In this document: piece by piece, positions 26,451-38,473 of the stretch
Layout: every line of letters begins with the position of its first letter
Numbering within the stretch: the first letter of the stretch is position 1
DNA from: Sanguinoderma infundibulare
Lineage: Eukaryota > Basidiomycota > Agaricomycetes > Polyporales > Polyporaceae
Assembly: GCA_032821775.1 (NCBI GenBank)
Contig: JAVLRN010000003.1
Location: 1,364,001 to 1,428,000, forward strand
Direction of reading: 5' to 3'
Length of the DNA: 64,000 bases
Made by a program: the position numbers and the translations under genes
Notes under the pieces: model-generated
The model's database searches: none
What the model saw: the letters and a program-made list of their open reading frames with translations, nothing else
Told to the model about the DNA's origin: nothing

Positions 26451-29400
26451 TGCGGAGGAGGAGGACTGGGGTCGCCGCAATCCACTCCTTCCTGCCGTGT
26501 GAACTCATCGTCACCAGTCGATCGAGATCTCTGTCGATCGCCGGGATCTTTGGGCGTCTGGGACCCGTTTCCGGGCGATAGGTTCTGCGCTGCAGCCTGC
26601 AGCATCAACGGCAACCACATTTTGCCTGGAATTTCATTCGAAAAAGACCACCTGCACGCTGCTACTTGCCTCCTTCGGCTACGATTGATGCCGTGAACGT
26701 CGGTAACCAGTGCAACCCCAAGCCGCACGGACCCCTCCGCTCCAGTCGTCGTTTCACGGGGAACCGCCTCCTCGTCTGGCTCCCCATTGTACTGCGCCGC
26801 GCCGCGCCACATGCGTTGTGCTTTCACAGTGCGTACCCAACTTTGTCTTGTAGCCACTCTGCACTCATCTCTTCTAGCTTTTTCCGTCCACTTCGTCCCG
26901 TTCCTCTGTCTCGGTCCCACATAGCGTCCTTCTCCTAGTCTCCGATGTAACCACCCAATTGCATCCTCGCAACAACACGAGGTTGCGTGCAGGCGTGGCG
27001 GCACTGGCGGGCTCCTGCACTAGTTTCCCCCCGCCACCGCCTATGTTCATGGCCCATGCCTCACCCGCCCTCTCCACATCCGAACCGCGCGTCCACATCT
27101 GCACTCCGCCACGCCTGCTCTATCGTGGATGGGCCGTGCATTGCACCATCATCCTCCGACTGCCATCGAACACAAGATACGAGTCAGCACCAGGCGGCCT
27201 TTGCTGTCCGCTCTCGCAGTGACCACGCCTCCGCGGCTGCCACAAAGTTCTTCGGTGTCTATTCCGCCCTGTGATTGCCCGTTCCGTTTTCAGTAACCTG
27301 CTTTAATGGTCAAATCACCCTGGAACTTTGTCAGCTTCTCGCCAACAATCTAATCGTTGGCGCCTTCCTATGAAAGCAGCTTTGTCTTCGTCACTACATA
27401 CGAAAAGGAACGCGCGCTCGAACTTGTTCCCCCCGCAACCAGGAAGGCTGTTCGGGCGTCATATTGCTCAATTGTGCTCTATAGTACTTACCCGGTACCG
27501 GCTTTTACCTGGCTACGACTGACGCGACTGGCTCGTGATTTCGAACAAGACCTCGAGGCGACGCCTATTCTTGCCTATTTACTGGTTCCGAGCCATCGGG
27601 GCGAGGAGCACCGCGTACGTACAAGCATACATCGCCACACAACCAAACGAGTCTTCTCTCACCCACCGGAATGGAGTACCTCCCTCGATCGCGCGTTCCT
27701 GAGCCACGTTGCATCTGCATGTTGCACCCCTCATTTCTGTCTTACCATCCATCCTGGTGAACCATGATGCATGAGGCTCCGATTTACCTCCTCTGGTCCT
27801 GGCTGATCATCTTGCCCCCAGCATGAACTTGGTGGTTTGAATGTCTCTCTAGTCAGCTGCTGGCCCGCTATCTACGCATTTCGAGCAAACCAATCACAAC
27901 GCAGCCACGTACTCGTGTTCTTGCGTTTTTTGTCCTCCCTGCTGTCCCTACTGCGGGAGCCACATCATGATCACTTCCACATATCCCAACTTGGCCATGG
28001 TACAGGGTCCTTCCACCGTTTTACGACCACCATCCGCGTAATGGGACAGCTCGTGCCCGCTATGTCTACATGTGCTGAACAGCCCCGACAGAAGCCCCAA
28101 CCAACTTGCAGGGCGTCGGGGTCCCTGCCATTCTTCCCCACTCGCCGCCCCGGCTTGCGCTCTCGTCTGTCTTCTCGCTCTCTAGGCTCCTACGCAATAT
28201 TACTCTGTGCTCGCTCCATGGTCCCGCCGCCACCCTCCACAGCGTCCTCCATGATTCCAAGACGCGGACGACGATCCCCCACCTTCGCGATAATGCCGCA
28301 TCGATCACGTCCGCCCCCTCGGTTCCGTGGATCTCTCAATGGCCCGTAGAAGGCACGAGGACGACTCGAATAAGCTCGGTGGGGCACCACGCGTCTGCAC
28401 AGACGTAATACCGTTTGGCTTCTGAACCGCACCGAACACCCGAGCTGCGGCGGGTTCCTCAGTTGGAGCTGTCGATGTTGCTTCGTTCCATGGGCATATC
28501 GCGTTCTCTCAGAGCCCCATCGGCGATGCACGGTGTGCCGGCCCCACATGTCCGGAATAAATGCCTTCGCGACCACCTCGATAGCTTCGATCGCGTATTC
28601 AAGTTTTGTGCGCTCGCGATAACCACCCGCCAAGTTCGCGCCAAACGCCTCGCTCAGCGCCGCGGCGAACCGCAGGACGCTAAGTATGCTCTGCCCACAC
28701 TTGCGTGACGTGCGGGGCGGAGCTGGTCCTCCGCTTCAAGCTTCTGCAGCGGGGCGCACCGACCCAAGTGGGCCCTCCGCACTAACTCTATCCACCGCGG
28801 CGGGTACACTGTGAACAGGTGCTACTAGCTCTGCTGCAGCAGAGTTGGGCTTGACAATGGGAGGCGGGTGGCACCATAAAGCTTGTATAGGTGGCGAACG
28901 CCGAACGTTCTCGGAGGACGTGCGTAGTGTGCCGCCGTTCGGGACGGTGATAAGGCTTCGGCTTCCAGTGTCTGAATGACTCGTGCCACTCGAAGACTTT
29001 CCGGGTGCGGTTACCAACCCGCACCGTCGCGATTCCCGTTGGTCAAGCTGCAGCAATGCTGCGGCGTTGGGGTCCCATTTCCTCGGAAGCTCCCCCAAAG
29101 AGGTAACTCCGTCCAGAGCTGCATTTAGTACAGCCGTATCGGTGACACCAGCCCTGTGCGCATCAAACCACCCGCAAAATCACGTCCAACAACTGCCGCC
29201 ACCAACATGTCATGGCTGGTGGCTGATAGGACTTGCCCACCTGCACATTCACCGTCGCGTCGCGTGAGGATGCCGCGCCTGCCCGGCGTTCGAGTCAGGC
29301 ATCCTAATAAAGGCACAACTTGAGATATTCGTCAACGTGATGCTGCGGGAATCGATACAATACACTACAAAGCGCACAGTGTGCACGATAACGCTGGACC

Positions 29401-29778
29401 TTCCAATCTCCGGCGATAGCTCGTGTGCCTTCTTTCCACGGCCGCATGAGATGGCACATAGCTTCAGGAGCCTTCGCATCTCGGCCTGGAAGATGACTGG
29501 CTACTTAGTGTCATCCATCGGGGGGACCATCTTCCTCGTCTGTGGTTTCTGTGCTGATGCGCAGTTGAAGAGACGTCGGGTCAACGTTTTGAGGCGGTGG
29601 CGACAGTGAAGAGAGTTTGCTAGGGACAATAGGGTCGAAAGTCGGCGCGCTAGCGACGATCGCTTTGGCAACTTGGAAAAAAGGGAGTACGCTGAACGCT
29701 AGTAACCGGGCGCAGGAAAAGAAAGATACGAGAAACGAGCGACCGCCGAGCGCATATCGTCCCAGGGTGCGCCCACAA
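26451..29778. other. gene-poor 3.3 kb stretch with possible coding remnants
   Basis: No known family is recognised. Open frames are short or of biased composition. Two minus-strand pieces look faintly protein-like: one around 28740-29130, with LGELPRKWDPNAAALLQLDQ, and one around 28560-28690, with AAALSEAFGANLAGGYRERT followed by KLEYAIEAIEVVAKAFIPDM. They lie in series on the same strand, so an unrecognised spliced gene or a remnant is possible, but no ends could be set. Confidence 0.3.
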
Positions 29779-31591
29779 TCACTCCATGTCCGCGAAATCG
29801 CCCTCGTCCAGGTCGCCAGGCTGAGGAACCGCCACAATATTGAGCGGCGAATCGATGGTCGTCCGCATACAACGCAGGTTGGGAGACACAACGACATGGA
29901 GATGCACAGCGCGAAAAAAATACAAGGACAATTGTCAACAAAAAAGCGCGAGAAGTAGCGGTGAGGCAAAGATAATACTGACCTCTTTGGGCTCCTCGTC
30001 TTCGCCGTACTGCATCACGTAGTCGATGTGGCTCAGCACGGTCTCTATCGAGTCCGGATTTGTGAGGTCGAGCGCGAGGAACTTGACTAGCGGGTGATCT
30101 TCGATCTATCGTCCATGTTCGTCACGCATGGCGAAATCGGGCAGGATATGTGCATCGGCGGAGCGACCAGTACACGTCCAGCCACCGGAGCATATATCAC
30201 AAGGGCGGACGCCATGCCAAGAGAGAGGCATTGATGCGATGACGTCGGGAAATACAAACCAGGTAGAATGAGCGGGCGGAACAACAAGCGATAGCACCAC
30301 AAATCGCAACGAGTGACTCACCAGCTGGACGATGGCCTGGTTGAGGGCATGGAACTTTGAATTCCGCTCAGTGCGTTCTTCCCTGCTGCCCGGCGCTGAC
30401 AGAAGGAGCATCGGATCGGCTTCGAGGAACCTGCGACGAAGCGCGTCCGGTGAGCACGACGCATTCGCATACCCGGATATACAGCCACGCGCGTCATGCA
30501 GGGGGCGCGGTGAGACGATAGAATGGAGTCTCCATCGGCGCGCGACGTGCGCAGTCTGCCACGTACACGGACACTCTGAGGGTGGTCGTGGCAGATGCTG
30601 TGCGCCCGGCCCTGTGCGTACTTATGACGTTCATTTGTGAGACGTCGTGCGCAAACCACAAAGTTACCCTTTGCGGGGAAATGAAATGCTCTGGCGCCTG
30701 CATGATTTTTTGCATGATTTTTATCAAACAAATTGGCATTCAAGGAGCACCTTCCGGGCGGCGCTGAAGGGAAAAAGTGAGTCTCACCTTGCTATATCTT
30801 TTCTTGTGCGGATGCCGTTCCGGCCGCTTCCCTTGTCTTCGATGTTGGTCGTGACGAGGTCCATCTTGGACATGATATTTAGCCATGGGACTTCGAGATT
30901 GACCATCGCAGACATGGCAGAGAGGACGCCACTGCGAATGCGAAGAAATAGTCAGTCTACGGATAATTACGGTCATGGAGCACCAGAGCTGACCTAAAGA
31001 ACTTGTATTTGTCTTCCATGAACTGGGACTCGAGCAGGTAGACTCCACACGTTCGGATGCCGAGTCGTTGCAAGTGACGAACGAGGGTGGGCAGGAATGG
31101 ATGATGTGTATAGAGCTCAATCTGCCCTAGTGTCCGGTCTAGGCTCTCTCGGCTTGTGCGAGCCGTGGATGGAGAACGTACCTGGACAGTCAAAGATCAA
31201 GTAGTCGTCCTCATAGCCGCCAAGCTCCTCATCGAGCCAGTCCATGTTCTGCAAGAGATACCTAGATCCCACTGCAAATCAGTCCCGCAACATGCAGGGA
31301 CAAGTCTCGCACGCGGAGCGATCCTGTGAAGACAAGGGAAGCAACGTACTCGAAGCAATATACGAGGCCCCCGTTTGGACCGTATCCGAGCTCTTCCATG
31401 ACGTCTTCCAGTGTGATGAGATCTCGGAGGTCTATTGAGGGTTCGTACTCAAACGCATCGGAGTTCGCTGCAGGGTCCATGTTCACGAGGTGTGCTGAGC
31501 GTTTTGATGTTTGCAGGTGCGTCATGAGACCGTTGCAGAAGGTCGACTTGCCAGACCCCGCGGGTCCTGTTACAAGCACGGCGTACCGCAT
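29779..31591 (-). CDS. GPN3: GPN-loop GTPase 3
   Basis: Gpn3 works with Gpn1 in cytoplasmic assembly and nuclear import of RNA polymerase II. The ATG at 31591 opens [20 protein letters not shown] with the P-loop. It is followed by [20 protein letters not shown], the GPN insertion in [19 protein letters not shown], the G3 segment [31 protein letters not shown], the SKMDL G4-type motif in [13 protein letters not shown], and the end [16 protein letters not shown] / [13 protein letters not shown]. The stop is at 29779-29781. The GPN tripeptide and FDCPGQ are diagnostic. Five or more introns interrupt it; a rather long one precedes the last short exon. It is head to head with PYM across 313 bp. 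Confidence 0.92.
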
Positions 31592-31904
31592 TTCGACCGT
31601 GTAGGGGAGCGATAAGAGAGATGTTCTGTATACTTTGACGCAGGTATGAACAGGATGCCTTGAATTGGACAGATATGGAGCAAGTTGGCAGAGCAAGGCA
31701 GGCGGGAAGCAGTGGCTGAAGAGGGAGGAAGCAAAGTCGCGCTTCGGCAAGCGCCTGTATCGGGAAGATCATCTGCGCGCCGGGTTCGACTCAACGCTCT
31801 GCTTGTACCTGCCTCGCCCTCTGCTGTCTCGACAGCATCTGTGCTCGTCTGCTGTTCCTCTCGCTTCAAACAAAGTTACTACTTGCATCGTCGTGCTCTA
31901 CATC
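31592..31904. promoter_or_regulatory. bidirectional promoter between GPN3 and PYM
   Basis: The 313 bp between the two divergent start codons hold no gene. It presumably contains both promoters; no clear TATA box is seen. Confidence 0.45.
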
Positions 31905-32550
31905 ATGTCTAAGCCCGCAATCGTTCCCGAAACGACTACGTCCGGAATTGCGGTCGACCCCCGCACCCTCGAGCGCGTTATCCCGGAATCTCGGAGGCCT
32001 GATGGCTCGTACGTTCCATCGCTCCGTCCATGCTTGGACGCTTGTCTGACTGACTTCACCCCTATCGCCTCGTTTCCTGACGAAACATCACATCGTCGAC
32101 GTCTGCCCGGAACCTCAACTGCACGATAGGCTTCGCAAGCAGATAAAGATCCGCCCGGGGTACACCCCACAGGAAGACGTCCGCCGCTTCCGGGGCACGC
32201 GCCAGGCGCAGGCCGAAGCGAACACCCTCCCCAAGGGTCACATCATAGGCTGGGCACCCCCGCCTCCAGCCGCGCCTGCGCCCGCATCAAAGGCGGGCAT
32301 GTCCAAGGCTCAAAAGAAGAACGAGAAGCGGAAAGAGAAGAGGAAGGAGAAGCGGGAGGAGACGGAGACGGAGGCAGTCAAGGACAACTGGGAGGACGAA
32401 GACGAGGGCGAGGCGGAGACTGTCAAACGCGAGGGCGTGCACTCTGCGGACAAGCCCAACTGGGCGGTCGCGCCTGACGCGAAGGAGGGGGACACTGCTG
32501 CTGCAGCGGACACGCTCGCGGACAAATTGGACGAGCTAGAGGTGCGGTGA
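31905..32550 (+). CDS. PYM/WIBG homologue, partner of Y14-Mago
   Basis: PYM binds the Mago-Y14 core of the exon-junction complex and the 40S ribosome, and strips the complex from spliced mRNA during translation. The first exon encodes MSKPAIVPETTTSGIAVDP and VIPESRRPDGS. The intron (GTACGT donor) is followed by LRKQIKIRPGYTPQEDVRRF, which completes the characteristic RPDG-x-R-K-x-x-x-x-x-GY-x-P-Q-E-D signature of the Mago-Y14-binding domain. A Lys/Arg/Glu-rich helix follows (KAQKKNEKRKEKRKEKREE), as expected for the ribosome-contacting part, then an acidic tail ending TLADKLDELEVR. An EJC recycling factor fits a genome this rich in introns. Confidence 0.88.
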
Positions 32551-32861
32551 ATTGTTTGTGACTATATGTTTGACGTACGATCTTTGTCTTCTGCTGGTGC
32601 ACGGGTTGTTGATTAGGATTTCATTAGTAGCTGTGTAAACATAGCATGTAACATCTAGATGAAACGCAGCAAGGAGTGTGAGGGTGACTTATACTACTAC
32701 AAATGTTCTGTGACGATAATGTTAGGAAGGACCCCCTGGGACGCAATAGTTGGCACATACCTATCCGCCATCTAATATGCTAAACGATCTATATTTCTCT
32801 TCCTCTTCCACAGAATCCCACTTAAGAAGACTCACGCCAGCGAACAGTATTCGAAGCCAAG
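32551..32861. other. intergenic between convergent genes
   Basis: No gene seen; 3' ends of PYM (+) and the DUF1640 gene (-). Confidence 0.6.
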
Positions 32862-34163
32862 CTATGATGTTCCGGGCCAGGGCTGGGTGCCTTCGTTATT
32901 GGTGGGCGGAGGTAGTTGTGGCGGCGGCGGCGGCGGTGGTTGTTCTGCACGTTTCTTCGCGGCCCTGCTAGGTCCTACGACATAAATTTCCATAGATATG
33001 ATAATGACCAAAGATAGTACGGCCAATGCACCTTGAAAGGCTGTTAGATCCACAGGGCTCCACGAGGGACGAATGTATTGTACTCACCGACTGCCGCCTT
33101 CATCTTCTCCCAACGCGACTCTTCTACCTGGGTCTTCAGCTCACTGATAGTGATCAAAGCCCTGCTGAGTACTTCCTAAAACATACACGTGAATACCTAT
33201 ACTTCCGAGGCCAAATTGATAGTGCCTACTTCGACTTGGATGTCGATCCGCTTCAGGTCACCCCTCGCCTCGTTCTTCCTGCTGTCAAGATCCATCTGGA
33301 TCCTGGGACAAGCATGTTCAGCGGCATAGCCAGCGGCAGAAAAGGGTGCACAACGTACTCGTGCTTCAGGGTCGCGATATCCTCCTTCATACGCGTGTCG
33401 AGCGCGTCCACCTCTCGTCTCAGCGCGGTTGTCGCCGTGCGCATGGTAGCGGTCTCCTTCCTCGTCACAAGGCTCGTCTCCGAGCGTAGTTCCGAAAGCG
33501 CGGCCTTGAACAGGTACGCTTGCTACACCAGACACGCTTCCCCGTCAGGATCAGAACCCAGGGGAGGTATCGAATGACCGAAGAGTGAACAACACGCACG
33601 CTTTCCAAGTCTTGGCCGGTCAACGCGTCCCGCTTCACTCGCCCTATGCGGTCCGCCAGCAGCGCGCGTGTCGCCCGCATGATATTATACGCGATGGGCC
33701 CAGGGAACGACCTCTCTAGCACGGTGAAGAATCGATGCGTGTTGAACGGGGGATTCACGTGGAGAGGTGGGCCGCCGTGCGGGAGAGGCAGGTTCGTCTG
33801 CGGGTCGAACGGAGGATGCACGAACCTCACCGGAAGGCTCGATGATGCGTCTGACAGAGGAGCCGCTTCCGCGCTATCGCTGGTGCTGCTTGAGCTCTCG
33901 CTCTCGGTTGGGGGCGTTTCTGGTAATTGTGGTTGGCTGAGGGGAGGCGCGTGCGTGCTCTGGTTCGGGCCGGAGAGGTTTGAGGGATCCTTGGGATGTG
34001 CCATGGATATGTTCTGCGAGCCATGCGGAGTAGGAGGGTCCGAGATAGTCACATAGGACAACATCTGTCGTAGGCGAACGGTGGGTCTGCGCATCCGGGA
34101 ACGTAGGTACTCATCTTCGGCTAGGCGAGCATTACGCAGAGGGCTGAATTTGCGCGCGAACAT
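32862..34163 (-). CDS. DUF1640 (MCUR1/CCDC90, Fmp32-like) mitochondrial coiled-coil membrane protein
   Basis: The ATG at 34163 gives [20 protein letters not shown], a basic start compatible with mitochondrial import. A long Pro/Ser-rich spacer leads to the family core: [20 protein letters not shown], then [20 protein letters not shown], then [20 protein letters not shown] long coiled coil follows ([36 protein letters not shown]). After introns come [28 protein letters not shown], a C-terminal transmembrane helix ([17 protein letters not shown]) and a proline-rich tail. Relatives sit in the inner membrane and affect cytochrome oxidase assembly or calcium uptake. The poly-Pro tail after the membrane segment is unusual for the family. 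Confidence 0.78.
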
Positions 34164-34416
34164 TGCAGTCAATAGCAATAGGCAGGGGTATTAGGATTGC
34201 AGTGAAAAGAAGACCGAGACGAGACCGAGAGTCCGGTGGAGGGGGTTGGTGCGAAGTGCCTCGTTGGCGCTTACTACCGGCGCAATGAGTTGTGGCGTCC
34301 CGTCGCAGCCATCACTGTCCGATCTCCCCCAAATTGGAACTCCTCGATCCTCTCTACGTACCACCACAAGGCTCGATATACAACTCTTCTGTCTGGCGCC
34401 GGTCTGGACGCACGAC

Positions 34417-35589
34417 ATGACAAGATACACAAATTTTGCGCGGAAGAGGACGTATGTACAGGCAGGCTTCGACAACGAGCCTGACGCGCCGCCGGTCCCT
34501 TCAAGTACTTTGGCGAACGCTCAGCATGCGGACCCAGCTGGAGATGATGTTGGTCAGGGGCCAGAGGCGAAGAAGCGAAAGCGCATGCGATCCAGGAAAA
34601 AGGAATTCTCAGATGCGGACGCGACACCTGGGGCAAATCAGGATGAGAGCGGATGGGCCGAGGGCGGAGGGATGGAGACGGGCAGCGGTGGAACTTCCGA
34701 GCGACCTTGGAAAAAAGGCAGGGTTGGGGACGAGGGGAAGAAGGGGAAGAGGTTCGACAAGGGTCATCCAAAAGGCGGGTGTGATGTTTTCGACCTTTTG
34801 ATTGCGCACTCATAAACCTTTTGATTAGATGCGAATGCTCGTAAATTCGCGTCAGAACAGCGCAGGGTAAAACGTATCAACGAGCGGCAGTCCGACACTA
34901 TCTGTTTCGCGTGTAGGGAGAAAGGACACACGGCTAGAGACTGTGCAAACACGATCGCTGCGGACGGCTTAGAGGGCGAGCGGGGCAAGGCGAAGTCCGG
35001 GCGAGATACCGTTGGGATCTGCTACCGGTAAGTGACAGGGCATGTATGGACGAGGGAATGTTTGCTGAAGTATCTGCTATCGTAGATGTGGGTCGCGGCG
35101 CCATAACCTGTCAAGATGTAAGGAACCCGTCGACCCTGAAAACCCCCTGCCGTTTGCATCCTGCTTCGTATGCTCTGGCAAGGGTCATCTTGCGTCCAAG
35201 TGCCCCAAGAACCAAACAAGAGGCATATACCCGAATGGCGGATGCTGCAAGATATGCAAGGAGACTTCCCATCTCGCGAAAAATTGTCCTATGAGACAGC
35301 CAGGTGCGTTCTTCACCGACGTTCTTACAAAGTGTCGATCATTGACATCCGATTTACGGCAGACATCGTCGCGAAAACTGTGTTCGTCGGCACAGGCCAA
35401 GAAGGGGGCGCGGACGAAGACGACTTCCACACCTTCAAGCGGAAGACGCAGGAGGTGGACAGGGCGGAGAAGGGGGAAGAGAAGGCGAGGCGCAAGGCGG
35501 AAGTGAGGGTGGCGGCCCATTCGGGAGCGGTGAAGGCGTTCGGAGAACCCGCGCCCAGTTCCAAAAAGAAGAAAGCGGTCTTCTTCTGA
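34417..35589 (+). CDS. zinc-knuckle protein of the ZCCHC9 type
   Basis: Four CCHC knuckles in a row are spread over three exons: CFACREKGHTARDC, CYRCGSRRHNLSRC, CFVCSGKGHLASKC and CKICKETSHLAKNC. A Lys-rich N-terminal region begins MTRYTNFARKRTYVQAGF and contains EAKKRKRMRSRKK; the tail runs VFVGTGQEGGADEDDF and ends SSKKKKAVFF. This order of basic region, four knuckles and basic tail matches ZCCHC9, a nucleolar RNA-binding protein family. RNA binding is inferred from the knuckles. The first intron probably uses a donor near 34778 and an acceptor near 34827, giving GGYANARKFASEQRRVKR. Confidence 0.85.
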
Positions 35590-35820
35590 CGTATGTCTTG
35601 CGAATTATTATTCCCCTGCTAGCACTGCGCGCTGGTTTCGAGGCCGTGAGTGGCACATCATCGAATCGTTGCCCTTGTCTCTGCGATTGTCATGAGGCCG
35701 TTGCTGGGCCCCGAATGCTGGTCTGAGTCCGAGTCGGAGTTTGGGCGGCAAGTTGCACCCACACGTGTGGTAGGGCACCGCCACGAGCGTGCAGGCTTTC
35801 GGTTGCTGTGCGCAATTGAG

Positions 35821-35829
35821 CTTTATACT
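35821..35829 (+). promoter_or_regulatory. TATA-like box for the 35884 gene
   Basis: CTTTATACT lies about 55 bp before the ATG at 35884. It argues against the in-frame upstream ATG at 35650. Confidence 0.5.
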
Positions 35830-35883
35830 CTACCAATCGCGGCGACATCTCGTCTCCTTATTTACCCCATCTACCTCGCGGCC

Positions 35884-37851
35884 ATGTCTGCAACCAATGC
35901 TCCACAACAACCCAATCCAGCCTCCACCTCGATGAATAAGGCGGCCACCATTCCGAAGACGAAACCATCCAGTTCGCCTCAACAGCAGTCTACCGCACCC
36001 CCGTCGTCGACTCTCAAGTCCAAGAAGGAGGCTTCCAAAGCTCCCCATTCTCCCACTATGCCTACCCCAGGCCCAGCGTCGACGAGGTCCCATGCTGACC
36101 AGATGAAGAAGGTTTCCCGCCGCGCCAGCAAGCCGATCATCAACTGGTTCCAGCGCAAGCTCGCGGGTACTGCCCGCGCTCGGAGAGCGTCTGAATCGCA
36201 GAGATACGGTGCGTCCTCGCCCAGGGGAAAGGACAAGCAACATCGTCGCTCGTCTGTCCCGCCTCCTCCTCCTCTCGCCCTCCAATCTCGTGTCCGGAGC
36301 AATACCACCGGCTCGAGGCAGAACAAGACACATAGCATTCGCGGCACCATCTCGCTCGACGAGAGGGACGACGCCGACAGTCGTTCTTTCCGCAGCGATT
36401 CAGACGACGGTCTCAACGTGTCTGTCGCACGGGACTCGTTTTATTCCCCTGCGAGCTACCTCGAAGCCGACGAAGATGCATCGGTCCGCCCTCTTCCGCC
36501 AAGCTCCCCTCCCTCTCCCTCCCCATCTCGTTCCTCTTCCTCCTACCTCTCCCATTCGCGCACGTTCAGAAGCATGGCCGCGAGCACGAAACCCACAACG
36601 CTGCTCAGCGTTGACCTTACTGGGGGCATGGCCCACATCGCTCAAGCCCCGCCTACTCCGACGACTCCAGGCAATCGTCTTCCGCCTAACATCCGTACAC
36701 ATTCTTCCGGTCCCTCCGCTGGATCGATCACCTTCTCTGCCATCCCCCCTCCGTCTCCGTCAAGCGCCTCTCGCCCGTCCTCAGGCAACTCCGGCGCCGC
36801 GGTTACCCGAGGAGCGACTCTAACTGCCCCTCTGTACACTGCTCACCATCCCCGAAACAACCCTCGCCCATCTTCTCCGCCCCCTGACGACGCATCGGTG
36901 CTCACGCTGGCCTCGTCCGCGTTTGGGTTCCCTGGGGCCCGTATTGGTGCTGCGGCGTTCGCCTTGTCCGGACGAGGCTCGATCGCCGACGACTCGGTTT
37001 CCCAATGGAGTAACGCCGCAGGCCTTACCGATAGTACGAGCCACTTTATGATGGGAGACCTCGAGGAGGGTATGGAGGAGGGGGAGCGGTACGTCGACCA
37101 TGATGTCGATGCGAGTGTGCGTGCGTTGCGCCCGAGGAGCTCCCGTCGTGGCAGCTGGGATAGCACAGTTAGCGGGTGGAGCGCGAACGTTGGGCTTCCG
37201 AGCCCCGCAGGGGTGCCGAGCCCCGGTGGCGCGAGGAGCAAGAGCGTGTGGACGTCCGGGAGCCTCAAGACTGGTGGACTGAGCACAGACGATGGGTTCA
37301 CCGGCACGCACGACGATGACGAGGATGATACCAAGGCGGGCGATGAAACCGAGGTCGATTCGGCTACAAACCAGACGACTGACGGAGGTTCTGTCTCGCC
37401 GACGAGCCAGAGTGCGAACGCGACGAGTGTTGAGGCAGACACTGCTGAGTCGGGGGTCGAGAAGCTGACGGCCTCGGGCGAGACCGCGGTATCCGTCTCG
37501 CAACTCCCTAGACATCAGGAGGAGGTCCCAGCCGATATGGCTTCCGCCGTCGTTCAGCCGGGCTCGAAGGCGAACTCGGAGGCCCTGTCGTCACAAGGTG
37601 CTTCCACGAGCGGGCACAAGAGCGGCGCCGCTACGCGCACAAAGGCGGACGCTGAGTCTGTCGAGCTTACTGCCGCGAAGGAGACGTTGAAGTTTGAAGA
37701 GTCGGTGTTGAAGGGGGAGAAGGAGAAGGAGGACGAGAACCAGGAGGTGGATGTCGATGGCAGCCGAAGGGTGTCTGCCAACCTTAGCCCGGTGAGCCCG
37801 GCGAGTACGGCGCACACGGAGTACCTCTCTGCACCGTCGACTCCAGCGTGA
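35884..37851 (+). CDS. intrinsically disordered Ser/Pro/Thr-rich protein, unknown function
   Basis: A single long exon encodes about 655 residues. The only region that looks folded is near residue 80: SRRASKPIINWFQRKLAG, an amphipathic helix that may be a conserved anchor in related fungal proteins. The rest is serine, proline and threonine, with runs such as PPSSPPSPSPSRSSSSYLSH and acidic patches (HDDDEDDTKAGDETEVDSAT) and many SP/TP sites typical of phosphorylated scaffolds. A GTGAGT directly after the stop suggests an intron in the 3' leader. A role in polarity or signalling is possible but not shown. Confidence 0.72.
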   Translation: MSATNAPQQPNPASTSMNKAATIPKTKPSSSPQQQSTAPPSSTLKSKKEASKAPHSPTMPTPGPASTRSHADQMKKVSRRASKPIINWFQRKLAGTARARRASESQRYGASSPRGKDKQHRRSSVPPPPPLALQSRVRSNTTGSRQNKTHSIRGTISLDERDDADSRSFRSDSDDGLNVSVARDSFYSPASYLEADEDASVRPLPPSSPPSPSPSRSSSSYLSHSRTFRSMAASTKPTTLLSVDLTGGMAHIAQAPPTPTTPGNRLPPNIRTHSSGPSAGSITFSAIPPPSPSSASRPSSGNSGAAVTRGATLTAPLYTAHHPRNNPRPSSPPPDDASVLTLASSAFGFPGARIGAAAFALSGRGSIADDSVSQWSNAAGLTDSTSHFMMGDLEEGMEEGERYVDHDVDASVRALRPRSSRRGSWDSTVSGWSANVGLPSPAGVPSPGGARSKSVWTSGSLKTGGLSTDDGFTGTHDDDEDDTKAGDETEVDSATNQTTDGGSVSPTSQSANATSVEADTAESGVEKLTASGETAVSVSQLPRHQEEVPADMASAVVQPGSKANSEALSSQGASTSGHKSGAATRTKADAESVELTAAKETLKFEESVLKGEKEKEDENQEVDVDGSRRVSANLSPVSPASTAHTEYLSAPSTPA

Positions 37852-38473
37852 CATCATGGTGAGTACTGTACAAAGTGTTCATGCTGACAGGAAGCTCAAC
37901 ATCCCCATAGACTTTATTTAATGTCGTTCCTTTCTTCTTCCGCAATGCATCACGATTGCCTCCGGCATAATCATTTCACGACTATTACATGTGCAGATGA
38001 CCCATGATCGTCAACGCTCTACGCTATACCTTTCCATCTCTTTCCACAGGTCCAAAGTCTCGCTCGCCTGCGGTGGTTGACGGTTCTAGTCGGCATGTAT
38101 ATATATATATGCTTCCTTGGTTGTATATTATTGTGTAAGCTCGTGTCATTGCATCTGTCTTGTCCGCTCACGACTGCGTTGATACTCAGGAACACTGACA
38201 GCGTTATGAACAGTCTTTGTGGTGGTTTTTCTCTCTCTGCACATGTTACAATTCATACGCGTAGACTAATGCGATGTTGCGCAGCAGTCGACCTTCGGGT
38301 GGAAAACTCGCACGCGGGTATCGTCGTGCACTGGAAGCGGTGGAACGGGGGGCGGATTCGCGTGACATCACGCGTCCCGTTACTTCAAAACGTCGGGCTG
38401 CGAGAATACTGCTATCTCAGCTTCCCTCCTCTTCCTAACTGCGACGACGACCGCTGCCGCCACGACCCCCGCG
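37852..38473 (+). other. intergenic: 3' region and promoter of GTPase copy 2
   Basis: No gene seen. It contains a short TA repeat near 38098 and probably the promoter of the next gene. Confidence 0.6.
38098..38110. repeat. short TA dinucleotide repeat
   Basis: A 13-nt TATATA run. It could serve as a TATA element, but it is about 360 bp from the next start codon. Confidence 0.6.

Noticed and set aside
26198..27004. 268-codon minus-strand open frame
   Set aside because: It overlaps the first exon of the His/Ser/Tyr-rich gene in another frame and runs through that gene's TATA box. No family resemblance.
35650..35883. Upstream in-frame start for the disordered protein
   Set aside because: The extension contains the TATA-like box near 35822 and reads like non-coding sequence; the ATG at 35884 is preferred.
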